25,509 nt of DNA from an uncultured Agitococcus sp. (GCF_937920075.1 NZ_CALETI010000061.1:1-25509), one strand, 5' to 3'; shown: positions 14,474-22,973, numbered from the stretch's first letter. Notes: a model not told the origin generated them from the sequence alone. Numbers and translations are program-made.

Positions 14474-16768
14474 ATGATTTCTCAACGGCTTTTGTTAACA
14501 ACAGCCGCACTGTGTTTGTCTGCGCAGGCGGTGGCTGAGACTGGCTCATTTACGGTAAAGGACATTCAAATTCAAGGATTGATGCGTGTTTCGCCAGCGA
14601 GTGTGTATGCACAACTTCCGATTAATACAGGCGATGTGGTAGATGATGCCAAAATTGCGCTAGCCATTCGTCAGCTCTTTGCTACAGGCAGCTTTGAAGA
14701 TATTAGTTTAGCACGAGACGGTGATGTATTAATTGTCAACGTCATTGAACGCCCTTCCATTGCTAGTATTAAATTAGAAGGTAATAAAGCGATTGATACC
14801 GATACCTTAATGAAGGCACTTAAAGATGCTGGTTTGGTTGAAGGTGAAGTATTAAAACGTGCATCCTTAGATCATATTAAAGGCGAATTAGAGCGCGTGT
14901 ATTTTGGCCAAGGTCGTTATGATGCAACGATTAGTGTCAATAATATTGCTAAGCCACGCAATCGCGTTGCCGTTGATGTCAAAATTAATGAGGGTGAATC
15001 TGCACGAATCACGACAATTAATATTTTGGGTAATAAAGCCTTTAGTGAAAAAGAGTTACTAAAATTAATGCAGTCTAAAGCCACACATTTTACTTCATTT
15101 TTTAAAGGTGATGATAAATATGCCCGTGAGCGTTTAATGGGCGATTTAGAGGCATTACGTTCATTTTATTTAGATAGTGGCTATATTAATTTTGCGATTA
15201 ACTCGCATCAAGTCACTTTAAGCCAAGATAAAAAAAGTGTTTTTATTGATATTAGTTTAAATGAAGGTGACAAATATCAATTTGGAGAGCCTAAAATTTT
15301 GGGTGAAGTTCCCATTAACGAGCAAGAGTTACAAAAATTGTTACTCGTTAAATCGGGTCGAGACTATTCACAACAGCTAGTCACAGCAAGTAGTAAGCTG
15401 ATGAAACAGCGTTTAGGTAGTGATGGTTATTTATTTAGTGAAATTAATCCTATTCCTGAAATTGACGAACAAAATAAAAAAGTTAATTTAAGCTTTTTTG
15501 TCAATCCCAATAAAAAGACTTATGTACGTCGAGTTAATTTTCAAGGCAATAATAAAACAGACGATCATGTGTTGCGTCGAGAAATGCGTCAATTTGAAGG
15601 GACGTTGGCCTCAACCGATAAAATTGATTTATCAAAATTACGTTTACAACGTTTAGGTTTTTTTAAAGACGTGACGATTGAAACACCTAAAGTACCCAAT
15701 ACCACCGATCAAGTTGATCTCAATGTTAAAGTACAAGAACAACCATCAGGAACATTAACCGCTAGTGTCGGTTATTCAGGTGGCTCTGGCATGATTTTTA
15801 GTTTAGGGGTAAGTCAGAATAACTTTTTAGGCACAGGTAATAAAGTTGGTATTAATTTAAACCGTTCAGAAACGAGTGATAATTATAATATTTCTTTTTC
15901 TGACCCTTATTTTACCGTTGACGGCATTAGTCGTGGTTATAATATATATTACCGTAATACCAAGTTGGATGAGCGTAACATCAGCCGATATGCAACAGAC
16001 TCACAAGGAGCGAGTTTGAGTTTTGGTTATCCAATCGATGAAACCAAAAATATTAATTTTTCTTTAGGGATAGATCAAACAGATATTACCTTGGGCACTT
16101 TGCCATCTCAGTTAGTGCAAAATTTTGTTACGGAGCATGGCAATAGTATCACCTCCTATATGGGCGTTGTATCGTGGAACTACAATAGTTTAAACCGAGG
16201 TGTGTTTGCGACCAAAGGTGCTTCTCAGCGTTTGGCATTAGAGTTTGCGGTACCACCAAGTGATGTTAACTACACAAAATTGTCGTATGCAGCACAGATT
16301 TATTTTCCGATTAATGACGATTTCACCGTACGCTTACGTACTGATTTAGGTTATGGTGATAGCTTACCATTTTATAAAAACTATTTTGCAGGTGGGTATG
16401 GTTCGGTACGTGGTTATCGTGATAATACCTTAGGCCCTCGTAGTCCGGTGATTGCCAATGATCCTGATCCAGAAGTGGTTGGTGGTAATGTTTTAGTCGA
16501 AAATTCGGTTGAATTGATTGTACCCACACCATTTGCTAAAAATTATAGCCAATTACGTACGGTATTTTTTGTTGATTCAGGTATGGTGTATTATCGTAAT
16601 AATCCACCTTATAATTTTGATTTATCAAATTTGCGCTATAGTGCAGGTATTTCGATTGCATGGCTAACAGCCATTGGGCCTTTATCTTTTAGTTTGTCTC
16701 GTCCATTTAATTATGATGAAGCCGATGACCGACAAAATTTCCAATTTACCATTGGTCAACCGTTTTAA
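14474..16768 (+). CDS. bamA: outer membrane protein assembly factor BamA
   Basis: The 764-residue outer-membrane insertase is the core of the BAM complex. A signal peptide (MISQRLLLTTAALCLSAQAVA) is followed by five periplasmic POTRA repeats to about residue 415, then a C-terminal beta-barrel. The barrel carries the conserved loop-6 motif GSVRGYRDNTLGP near residue 642 and ends in Phe (FTIGQPF), the usual outer-membrane protein C-terminus. I prefer ATG 14474, with GTGGA upstream. GTG 14462, which overlaps the rseP stop, would only add four residues before the signal peptide. skp follows after 27 bases. Confidence 0.96.
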   Translation: MISQRLLLTTAALCLSAQAVAETGSFTVKDIQIQGLMRVSPASVYAQLPINTGDVVDDAKIALAIRQLFATGSFEDISLARDGDVLIVNVIERPSIASIKLEGNKAIDTDTLMKALKDAGLVEGEVLKRASLDHIKGELERVYFGQGRYDATISVNNIAKPRNRVAVDVKINEGESARITTINILGNKAFSEKELLKLMQSKATHFTSFFKGDDKYARERLMGDLEALRSFYLDSGYINFAINSHQVTLSQDKKSVFIDISLNEGDKYQFGEPKILGEVPINEQELQKLLLVKSGRDYSQQLVTASSKLMKQRLGSDGYLFSEINPIPEIDEQNKKVNLSFFVNPNKKTYVRRVNFQGNNKTDDHVLRREMRQFEGTLASTDKIDLSKLRLQRLGFFKDVTIETPKVPNTTDQVDLNVKVQEQPSGTLTASVGYSGGSGMIFSLGVSQNNFLGTGNKVGINLNRSETSDNYNISFSDPYFTVDGISRGYNIYYRNTKLDERNISRYATDSQGASLSFGYPIDETKNINFSLGIDQTDITLGTLPSQLVQNFVTEHGNSITSYMGVVSWNYNSLNRGVFATKGASQRLALEFAVPPSDVNYTKLSYAAQIYFPINDDFTVRLRTDLGYGDSLPFYKNYFAGGYGSVRGYRDNTLGPRSPVIANDPDPEVVGGNVLVENSVELIVPTPFAKNYSQLRTVFFVDSGMVYYRNNPPYNFDLSNLRYSAGISIAWLTAIGPLSFSLSRPFNYDEADDRQNFQFTIGQPF

Positions 16769-16795
16769 CTTTTTACAACAATAGGAGAAGAGGGA

Positions 16796-17296
16796 ATGCG
16801 TTTAGCTTCTTATTTAATCGCTGGTTTATTAACAAGTTTTGCTATGCCAGCACTTGCTGGTAATGTTGCTGTAGCAGATAGCCAAGCAGCGATTATGGCA
16901 ACTGAAACGGCTAAAAAAACCTTTGAAAAACTTAACAACGACATGAAGCCTCAGCGTGATCGTTTAGAGCAATTGCGTAAAGATATTGCGGCTATTGAAG
17001 AAAAATTTCAAAAAAATGCCAGTGTTATGAGCGATAAGGATAAACGTGACTTGCAAAAACAAGCAGAAAGCAAATTAAATGAGTTTAAAAACTTAGCAGA
17101 TGCTGTGCAAAAAAGAGCTAACGAAGTTCAGCAAGAAATGTTAAAAACCTTAATTCCAAAAACAGAAGTAGTTGTTGAAGAAATTCGTAAAGCAGGCAAT
17201 TATGATATTATTATTGAAAAGAAAAATGTCATTTTTGCTGATCCAGCGGTTGATATCACCAAAAAAATCACTGAAAAATTAAATGCTGCGAAATAA
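16796..17296 (+). CDS. skp: periplasmic chaperone Skp/OmpH
   Basis: The 166-residue protein has a clear signal peptide (MRLASYLIAGLLTSFAMPALA, cut before GNVAVADSQ). The rest is a long charged helical stretch (about 45-125) and a short C-terminal strand region (YDIIIEKKNVIFADP), the layout of the jellyfish-shaped Skp trimer that carries unfolded outer-membrane proteins to BamA. An AGGAGAAGAGGG Shine-Dalgarno precedes the ATG. It sits between bamA and lpxD, as is usual. Confidence 0.94.
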   Translation: MRLASYLIAGLLTSFAMPALAGNVAVADSQAAIMATETAKKTFEKLNNDMKPQRDRLEQLRKDIAAIEEKFQKNASVMSDKDKRDLQKQAESKLNEFKNLADAVQKRANEVQQEMLKTLIPKTEVVVEEIRKAGNYDIIIEKKNVIFADPAVDITKKITEKLNAAK

Positions 17297-17330
17297 ATAG
17301 TAGTAAGCACGATTAAACAGCGTTTAAATT

Positions 17331-17370
17331 AAAAAGGCTAGCTTGTATAGATCAATGCTAGCATTTTTAT
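17331..17370 (+). terminator. hairpin with T-tract between skp and lpxD (possible partial terminator)
   Basis: AAAAAG plus GCTAGC (17331-17342) faces GCTAGC plus ATTTTT (17357-17368). The stem has one G/A mismatch, and a small inner TTG/CAA pairing sits in the loop. It is AT-rich and weaker than the tsf and frr terminators, so read-through to lpxD is likely. Confidence 0.5.
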
Positions 17371-17390
17371 TTTGGGGACTAGGGGGATTT

Positions 17391-18416
17391 ATGTGGACAT
17401 TAGCTTCAATTGCTAAACAAATAGGCGGAACTGTTAAAGGTCAGTTAGAGTACCCAATATCTGGTTTAGGTACTCTCAAAAATGCCCAATCACATCAACT
17501 AAGTTTTTTAGCTAATCCTTTATATCGTTCTGCTTTAGCGTCTACCCAAGCTGGAGCTGTTCTATTACGTGCAGAAGATGCAGAAAACTATCAAGGTCAA
17601 GCGATTATTGTGGCTAGTCCTTACGCGGCTTATGCACAACTTACGCATTTTTTTGATCAAACACCAAAAGGGATTGTTGGTATTCATTCTCAAGCGGTTG
17701 TTAGTGATTCTGCAAAAATCTCAGAAACAGCTGCCATTGCTGCTTGTGCAGTGATTAGTGATGAGGCGGTGATTGGTGACGGTACAACCATTGAGTCTGG
17801 TGCATTTATTGGTGCACGGGTAAAAATTGGTAAAAATTGTCGTATTCGTGCCAATGCCGTGATTCATCATGATTGTGTGTTGGGCGATCGAGTCACAATT
17901 CACTCAGGTGCGGTGTTGGGGGATGATGGTTTTGGTTTTGCACCTCATCAAGGTCGTTGGTTTAAAATTGCTCAGATTGGTCGAGTGGTTGTGCATAATG
18001 ATGCCGATATTGGTTCCAATACCACCATTGATCGTGGCGCGTTGGATGACACCATTATTCATGAAGGTGCGATTATTGATAACCAAGTACAAATTGCTCA
18101 CAATGTTGAAATTGGTGCACATACTGCAATTGCTGCTTGTTGTGGTATCTCAGGTAGTAGTAAAATCGGCGCCCACTGTGTGTTGGCAGGTGGTGTCGGT
18201 TTAGTCGGTCATATTGAAATTTGCGATAATGTCCATATTACAGGCATGACCATGATTACCAAGTCGATTACACAGGCAGGTAGTTACTCATCAGGTACTG
18301 CCTTTGATAGCACCGATAATTGGAAAAAAATGGCTGTTCGTTTAAGGAAATTAGACGATATGGCAAAACGGTTGCGCGAACTCGAAGGAATTGTGCAACG
18401 ATTAACTCAAGACTAA
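17391..18416 (+). CDS. lpxD: UDP-3-O-(3-hydroxyacyl)glucosamine N-acyltransferase
   Basis: The 341-residue protein is exactly the E. coli length. It adds the second hydroxyacyl chain to the lipid A precursor, using acyl-ACP. After an N-terminal uridine-binding domain comes a left-handed beta helix of hexapeptide repeats (such as IGKNCRIRANAVIHHDC, IGSNTTIDRGAL). The catalytic His237 lies in VQIAHNVEIG. I chose the ATG at 17391 (MWTLASIAKQIGG), preceded by AGGGGGA. The frame extends to 17343 but would translate the skp-lpxD hairpin. It begins the lipid A cluster. Confidence 0.97.
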   Translation: MWTLASIAKQIGGTVKGQLEYPISGLGTLKNAQSHQLSFLANPLYRSALASTQAGAVLLRAEDAENYQGQAIIVASPYAAYAQLTHFFDQTPKGIVGIHSQAVVSDSAKISETAAIAACAVISDEAVIGDGTTIESGAFIGARVKIGKNCRIRANAVIHHDCVLGDRVTIHSGAVLGDDGFGFAPHQGRWFKIAQIGRVVVHNDADIGSNTTIDRGALDDTIIHEGAIIDNQVQIAHNVEIGAHTAIAACCGISGSSKIGAHCVLAGGVGLVGHIEICDNVHITGMTMITKSITQAGSYSSGTAFDSTDNWKKMAVRLRKLDDMAKRLRELEGIVQRLTQD

Positions 18417-18429
18417 GCTTTAAGACAGG

Positions 18430-18435
18430 TATAAT
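18430..18435 (+). promoter_or_regulatory. weak candidate -10 element upstream of fabZ
   Basis: A perfect TATAAT hexamer lies just after lpxD, but the best -35 at 17-base spacing (TCAAGA, 18407-18412) is poor. If it is used, RNA would begin near 18442, right before the fabZ leader hairpin. Confidence 0.3.
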
Positions 18436-18449
18436 CAATATACAGGTTT

Positions 18450-18528
18450 TAGACAATGTTTGATTGAGGGGCTTGCGCACTGAGTTCGGTGGAGTTCGTA
18501 AGTCTCAATAAGTATTTGGTGTTGTCTA
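18450..18528 (+). ncRNA. long imperfect hairpin in the lpxD-fabZ gap (unexplained structured leader)
   Basis: Four nested stems line up: TAGACAA (18450-18456) with TTGTCTA (18522-18528), ATTGAG (18463-18468) with CTCAAT (18504-18509), CTTGCG (18472-18477) with CGTAAG (18497-18502, one wobble), and CACT (18478-18481) with GGTG (18488-18491). The loop and the right bulge share a repeated GAGTTCG (18482 and 18492). There is no T-tract after it, so it is not a standard terminator, and no open frame explains it. It would sit in the 5' leader of fabZ. I do not recognise it as a known riboswitch or leader. Confidence 0.5.
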
Positions 18529-18558
18529 TTAGCATCAAATTCAAAACTGAGATTGATT

Positions 18559-19017
18559 ATGACTGAGCAAATAAAGTTACCTTTGCATATTGCAGATATT
18601 AAAGCCTTATTGCCCCATCGTTATCCTTTTTTATTAGTCGACCGTGTCACAGAAATTGAATTAGGACGTTCAGTTAAGGGCTATAAAAATGTGACCATTA
18701 ATGAAGAGTTTTTTGGTGGTCACTTTCCTGATTATCCTGTTATGCCAGGTATGTTAATCTTAGAGGCAATGGCACAAATTGCAGGCGTATTAGGTTTTTT
18801 AACTAGCGGTAAACGGCCTATTGATGGTCATATTTATTTGTTAGTAGGCACTGATAATACCCGTTTTAAAAGACAAGTCGTGCCAGGTGACTGCTTAACG
18901 CTACATGCCGAGTTTGTGACCAGTAAACGACATATTCATAAATTTTCTTGTCGCGCAATGGTTGGCGACGAATTGGCCGCCAGTGCTGATATTTTAGTGG
19001 CCGAGCAGGTAATCTAA
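18559..19017 (+). CDS. fabZ: 3-hydroxyacyl-ACP dehydratase FabZ
   Basis: The 152-residue hot-dog-fold enzyme dehydrates 3-hydroxyacyl-ACP in fatty acid elongation. It competes with LpxA and LpxD for the same substrate, so it helps to set the balance of phospholipid to lipid A. LLPHRYPFLLVDRV, the catalytic His in FFGGHFPDYPVMPG and the Glu in LILEAMAQIAG are all present. I chose the ATG at 18559 (MTEQIKLP); an in-frame TTG at 18553 is less likely. The Shine-Dalgarno is weak (TGAGATTG), and the upstream structured leader may matter. The stop is directly followed by the lpxA ATG. Confidence 0.97.
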   Translation: MTEQIKLPLHIADIKALLPHRYPFLLVDRVTEIELGRSVKGYKNVTINEEFFGGHFPDYPVMPGMLILEAMAQIAGVLGFLTSGKRPIDGHIYLLVGTDNTRFKRQVVPGDCLTLHAEFVTSKRHIHKFSCRAMVGDELAASADILVAEQVI

Positions 19018-19794
19018 ATGAACATTCATCCAACAGCAATTATTGATCCTTCTGCACACATTGCCGATGACGTAACGATTGGCCCCTATTCGATTATTGG
19101 CGCAAATGTCACGATTGGTAGTGGTTGTGAAATTGGCCCACATGTTGTGATTAAGGGGCATACCACGATTGGTAAAAATAATCGTATTTTTCAATTTGCC
19201 ACGGTAGGGGAAGATTGCCAAGATAAAAAATATAAGGGTGAACAAACCTTTTTAGAAATTGGCGACAATAACGTCATTCGCGAAAACTGTACGATTCATC
19301 GTGGTACAGTGCAAGATAACAGTATTACCCGTATTGGTAGCGGTAATTTATTCATGGTGAATACTCATATTGCCCATGATTGTATTGTCGGCGATGATTG
19401 TATTTTTGCCAATAATGCAGGTATTGCTGGCCATGTAAAGGTCGGCAATAGTGTGATTATTGGTGGAAATACCGGTGTACATCAATTCTGTCAAATTGGC
19501 TCTTATGCCATGACAGGCGGTGCAAGCTTAGTATTAAAAGACATTCCTGCTTATGTAATGGTGTTTGGTAATCCTGCTGAAGCAACAGGCATGAATTTTG
19601 AAGGTATGCGCCGTCGTGGTTGGACAAGTGAAACCATTGGTTTGTTAAAACGTGCCTATAAAATAGTGTATCGTCAGGGTTTAACCTTAGAAGCGGCAAT
19701 CAGTCAGTTAGAGCAAGATATTTTGCCAAATTGTCCTGAAGCAGCGATTTTTATTGATTCCTTAAAAGCCTCCACTCGCGGTATTACCCGTTAA
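19018..19794 (+). CDS. lpxA: acyl-ACP--UDP-N-acetylglucosamine O-acyltransferase
   Basis: The 258-residue enzyme catalyses the first step of lipid A synthesis, transferring a 3-hydroxyacyl chain from ACP to UDP-GlcNAc. Hexapeptide repeats (IADDVTIGPYSIIGANVTIG and onward) form the beta helix, and the catalytic His120 lies in NTHIAHDC. GNTGVHQFCQIG and the C-terminal helical domain (MRRRGWTSETIGLLKRAYK) are standard. The glycine pair in YAMTGG at the acyl-chain ruler position is kept, which is compatible with a long (C12-C14) chain; that is inference. It starts directly at the fabZ stop. lpxB normally follows, but a methyltransferase gene intervenes. Confidence 0.97.
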   Translation: MNIHPTAIIDPSAHIADDVTIGPYSIIGANVTIGSGCEIGPHVVIKGHTTIGKNNRIFQFATVGEDCQDKKYKGEQTFLEIGDNNVIRENCTIHRGTVQDNSITRIGSGNLFMVNTHIAHDCIVGDDCIFANNAGIAGHVKVGNSVIIGGNTGVHQFCQIGSYAMTGGASLVLKDIPAYVMVFGNPAEATGMNFEGMRRRGWTSETIGLLKRAYKIVYRQGLTLEAAISQLEQDILPNCPEAAIFIDSLKASTRGITR

Positions 19795-19800
19795 TATTTA

Positions 19801-19841
19801 GACCCCACTCTGACCCTTCCCTTAAATTAGGGGAGGGAATA
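19801..19841. repeat. half copy of the palindromic repeat, downstream of lpxA
   Basis: This 41-base copy matches 3109-3148 at nearly every position, with four substitutions and one extra base. CCCTTCCC (19814-19821) pairs with GGGGAGGG (19830-19837), with one wobble. The substitutions mostly keep the pairing, which suggests that the structure is maintained. Only the right arm of the element is present. It lies 7 bases after the lpxA stop and about 50 bases before the methyltransferase gene. Confidence 0.8.
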
Positions 19842-19894
19842 ATCAGCATCTTATTAGTCAGTTTGTTATCATCTCTTGCGCCTTGAGTTAGCTA

Positions 19895-21151
19895 ATGTTT
19901 GACTATCATAAAGACCAACATGCGGCAGCCAGTACGCAAGATTATGTGTTTCAGCAACTCATTCCGTATATTGGTAATAAGCGCCGTGCCTTACCAATGA
20001 TCTTTCAAGCAATTCAGCAAACGGGCATTAATCCACGCCAAGCCAGTTTTTTAGATTTGTTTGCAGGCAGTGGTGTGGTCTCTCGGATGGCAAAAAAATG
20101 TGGCTTCAAGGTTTTAACCAATGATTGGGAACCTTATGCTACAGCACTCAATCAAAGTTATATTGCCTGTAATTATGAGCCTGCATTTTTAGAGTTGGGT
20201 GGTTATGAGAATGTCATTGCCTATCTCAATGCCTTAAACCCCATTGAAGACTGGATTACCCGTCATTTGTGCCCAACCCATGATCAGTATTTTGATACGC
20301 GTGTTGATCGTTTGTTTTATACCCGTGCTAATGGTCAGCGTTTGGATGCAATGCGTGAACAAATAGAATGGTGGGATGAGCAACAGTTAATAACCCCTTA
20401 TGAAAAAGCCTGTTTATTAGCACCTTTATTATTTCAGGCGAGTTATGTCAGCAATACCAGTGGCGTTTTTAAAGCCTTTCATCAAGGTTGGGGCGGGAAA
20501 ACAGGCACTGCCTTAAGTCGAATTTTGTCAGTTGTCGAATTGCGACCTATTCATTTTTTTGATAATCAACGTGCGAATCAAGTGTATCAAATGGATGGTT
20601 TGGAGTTGGCACAACAACTGACACAAATGGGTATTGAAGTTGATATTGCCTATTTAGACCCTCCCTATAATCAACATTGTTATGGCAGTAATTATCACGT
20701 TTTAAATAGCGTCACTTTGTGGGATAAACCAATTTTAAGTGAAAAAATTCAAGGACGAAATAAGGCTGCAATTCGCCAAGATTGGCGCGAGCGACGCAGT
20801 CCATACAACTATCGCGGTGAAGCAGAGCAAGCCTTTGAAGGCTTATTGGCAAATTTACAAGCACATTATATCTTGGCGAGCTATAGCACAGAAGGCTTGA
20901 TTTCTTTAGAAAATTTTGTCGCTTTAGCACTCATGAAAGGGCATACTGAGTTATTATGTTATGCTCATAAACGTTATCGAGTCAGCACACCACGTTTTTC
21001 ACCTAAACCGATGACCGTAGAGTTTATTTTAATTATTAATAGTCATAAAAAGCATCGTGGTTTAAGTCATAGTGCTTTATGTGCCAAAATTCGTCAAACA
21101 GAACAAAACGCGCTATTGCATTATGAATACCAACACGAAGCCCAACACTGA
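19895..21151 (+). CDS. D12-class (alpha) N6-adenine DNA methyltransferase, apparently without a restriction partner
   Basis: The 418-residue protein starts with the D12-type N-terminus LIPYIGNKRRALPMIF. The S-adenosylmethionine motif LDLFAGSGVVSR is at about residues 52-64, and the catalytic motif YLDPPYNQ has Asp255. Motif order (FxGxG before DPPY) makes it alpha class. The segment between, including NTSGVFKAFHQGWGGK, would hold the target-recognition region; the target sequence cannot be read from here. No restriction endonuclease is next to it, so it may act as a solitary methylase. Codon use resembles its neighbours, so it is not a very recent arrival. It splits lpxA from lpxB, and its 3' end overlaps lpxB by 29 bases. 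Confidence 0.88.
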   Translation: MFDYHKDQHAAASTQDYVFQQLIPYIGNKRRALPMIFQAIQQTGINPRQASFLDLFAGSGVVSRMAKKCGFKVLTNDWEPYATALNQSYIACNYEPAFLELGGYENVIAYLNALNPIEDWITRHLCPTHDQYFDTRVDRLFYTRANGQRLDAMREQIEWWDEQQLITPYEKACLLAPLLFQASYVSNTSGVFKAFHQGWGGKTGTALSRILSVVELRPIHFFDNQRANQVYQMDGLELAQQLTQMGIEVDIAYLDPPYNQHCYGSNYHVLNSVTLWDKPILSEKIQGRNKAAIRQDWRERRSPYNYRGEAEQAFEGLLANLQAHYILASYSTEGLISLENFVALALMKGHTELLCYAHKRYRVSTPRFSPKPMTVEFILIINSHKKHRGLSHSALCAKIRQTEQNALLHYEYQHEAQH

Positions 21152-22304
21152 TAATCGTCCCATTACCATTGGTATTGTGGCAGGAGAAATTTCGGGAGAT
21201 ACCCTTGGTGCAGGGTTAATTAAAGCCCTAAAACAACGTTATCCACACGCCCGTTTTGTTGGGATTTGTGGTGCACAAATGATTGCCGAAGGTGGCGAGA
21301 CATGGTTTCCGCTAGAACGTTTATCAGTGATGGGCTTAGTTGAAGTCTTGGGGCGAATAAAAGAATTATTTGCGATTCGAGATGAATTGGTTAGGCGTTT
21401 TATTGCCGAAAAAATTGATGTGTTTATAGGTATTGATGCACCTGATTTTAACTTGCGTGTTGCACCACAGTTAAAACAAGCAGGCATTAAAACCGTTCAT
21501 TATGTCAGCCCATCAGTGTGGGCATGGCGGCAAGGACGGATTCATGGCATTAAAGCAGCCATTGACTTAATGTTGTGTTTATTACCTTTTGAGAAGCAGT
21601 TTTATGATCAGCATCAATTAGATGCAGTATTTGTTGGCCATCCTTTAGCTGATAGTCTACCCTTAAAAAACGACACTTTGGCCGTACGTCAACAATTGGG
21701 GTTGGAGGCGAATAAACAATATGTGGCGTTGTTACCGGGCAGTCGTGGTGGTGAGGTGAGCCGTTTGGCTGAACCATTATTCGCTGCGGCTTTGTTACTA
21801 AAAAAACAACATCCACAGTTAGAGTTTATTATTCCTGCAATTAACGTCTTACGAAAAAAGCAGATCAGTGAATTGCTTGAACAAAGCGGTTTACAAGCAA
21901 CAATTTTTGATGATAGTTATGGCGCAGGGGTTGGGCGTTTGGTGATGGCGGCTGCGGATGTGGTGGTGTTGGCATCAGGCACAGCAACCTTAGAAGCCAT
22001 GTTATTAAAAAAACCAATGGTTGTGGTTTATAAATTACATTGGCTAACTTATTTGATTGTGCGTTTAATGGCTAAAGCCAAATATATTAGTTTGCCTAAT
22101 TTATTAGCCAATCAGGCTTTAGTGCCAGAGTTAGTGCAACATGCGGTGACACCTGAAAGTATTAGCCAAGCGGTTGAGCAATGGTTAAAACCACAGCAGC
22201 AACAACAGTTAGTTGCACGTTTTACGGAATTACACCAACAATTACAGGCGAATGGCAGTGAAACAGCCGCACAAGCCATTAGCCAATTATTAGAGAAACA
22301 ATGA
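21123..22304 (+). CDS. lpxB: lipid-A-disaccharide synthase
   Basis: The 393-residue GT19 glycosyltransferase joins UDP-diacylglucosamine and lipid X into the lipid A disaccharide at the inner membrane. GIVAGEISGDTLGAGLI near the N-terminus, HYVSPSVWAWRQGR, LLPGSRGGEV and ASGTATLEAMLLKKPMVVVY are the family motifs. I chose the ATG at 21123 (MNTNTKPNTDNRPITIG). It lies inside the end of the methyltransferase gene and has no clear Shine-Dalgarno, so translation is probably coupled to that gene. The stop overlaps the rnhB start (ATGA). Confidence 0.95.
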   Translation: MNTNTKPNTDNRPITIGIVAGEISGDTLGAGLIKALKQRYPHARFVGICGAQMIAEGGETWFPLERLSVMGLVEVLGRIKELFAIRDELVRRFIAEKIDVFIGIDAPDFNLRVAPQLKQAGIKTVHYVSPSVWAWRQGRIHGIKAAIDLMLCLLPFEKQFYDQHQLDAVFVGHPLADSLPLKNDTLAVRQQLGLEANKQYVALLPGSRGGEVSRLAEPLFAAALLLKKQHPQLEFIIPAINVLRKKQISELLEQSGLQATIFDDSYGAGVGRLVMAAADVVVLASGTATLEAMLLKKPMVVVYKLHWLTYLIVRLMAKAKYISLPNLLANQALVPELVQHAVTPESISQAVEQWLKPQQQQQLVARFTELHQQLQANGSETAAQAISQLLEKQ

Positions 22305-22912
22305 TGGAATTAGCAGAGATTTTACAAAAATATCAACATATTGCTGGTGTTGATGAAGTGGGCAGAGGGCCTTTGGTTGGTGCTGTAGTAACTGCTGCGG
22401 TGATTTTAGATCCGAATAATCCGATTGAAGGTTTAAATGATTCAAAAAAACTCACCGAAAAAAAACGCTTAATCTTGGCTGAAGAAATTAAAGCCAAAGC
22501 TTTAGCATGGAGTTTAGGCCGTGCAGAACGACATGAAATTGATGAGCTCAATATTCTAAGAGCAACGATGTTGGCGATGCAGCGTGCGGTGAATGGTTTA
22601 AAAATTCACCCTGATTTTGTGTTGATTGATGGTAATAAATGCCCAATTTTAACCTGCCCAGCACAAGCGGTCGTCAAAGGTGATAGTTTAGTCCCTGCGA
22701 TTAGCGCAGCGAGTATTTTGGCAAAAGTGACTCGTGATGCAGAAATGGACGTATTACATCAACAATATCCCCAATATGGCTTTGCTGATCATAAAGGTTA
22801 TCCAACCGCTAAACATTTGGCGGCTTTAAAAGAGCATGGGCCTATTATGGAGCATCGCCGTTCGTTTAAACCTGTCACAGAAGCTTTGCACCATCAATTG
22901 TCTAAGATTTAA
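22301..22912 (+). CDS. rnhB: ribonuclease HII
   Basis: The 203-residue enzyme cuts RNA in RNA-DNA hybrids and starts the removal of single ribonucleotides from DNA. The acidic active-site residues are in VDEVGRGPLVGAVV (Asp, Glu), FVLIDGN (Asp) and ILAKVTRDAEMD (Asp). DHKGYPTAKHL and the C-terminal HRRSFKPV are also typical. It overlaps lpxB by four bases (ATGA); ATG 22304 is an equally possible start one codon later. dnaE often follows in relatives but is not here. Confidence 0.97.
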   Translation: MMELAEILQKYQHIAGVDEVGRGPLVGAVVTAAVILDPNNPIEGLNDSKKLTEKKRLILAEEIKAKALAWSLGRAERHEIDELNILRATMLAMQRAVNGLKIHPDFVLIDGNKCPILTCPAQAVVKGDSLVPAISAASILAKVTRDAEMDVLHQQYPQYGFADHKGYPTAKHLAALKEHGPIMEHRRSFKPVTEALHHQLSKI

Positions 22913-22914
22913 TA

Positions 22915-22943
22915 GAAAAAGCTGTTGAGAACCTTCAACAGCT
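22915..22943 (-). terminator. terminator of the minus-strand hypothetical gene, shared gap with rnhB
   Basis: AGCTGTTGA (22920-22928) pairs perfectly with TCAACAGCT (22935-22943). The run of A at 22916-22920 gives a T-tract on the minus strand, so it ends transcripts from the right. On the plus strand the tail (AGATATTT) is poorer, but it may still help to stop rnhB transcripts. Confidence 0.8.
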
Positions 22944-22973
22944 AGATATTTCACAGTGATAATTGTAAGAGAG

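Noticed and set aside
14340..14474. Sigma-E promoter upstream of bamA, at the end of rseP
   Set aside because: A GAAC-like -35 can be found (in CCGAACAAG), but no matching TCTGA-type -10 lies at the correct spacing.
17343..17390. N-terminal extension of LpxD by 16 residues
   Set aside because: It would translate the skp-lpxD hairpin. ATG 17391 has a strong Shine-Dalgarno and gives exactly the usual LpxD length.
17721..18204. Overlapping long frames on both strands inside lpxD (and similar ones inside tsf, frr, rseP)
   Set aside because: They are shadows of real genes in other frames, caused by repeated hexapeptide or low-complexity codon patterns, with no ribosome binding sites or recognisable motifs.
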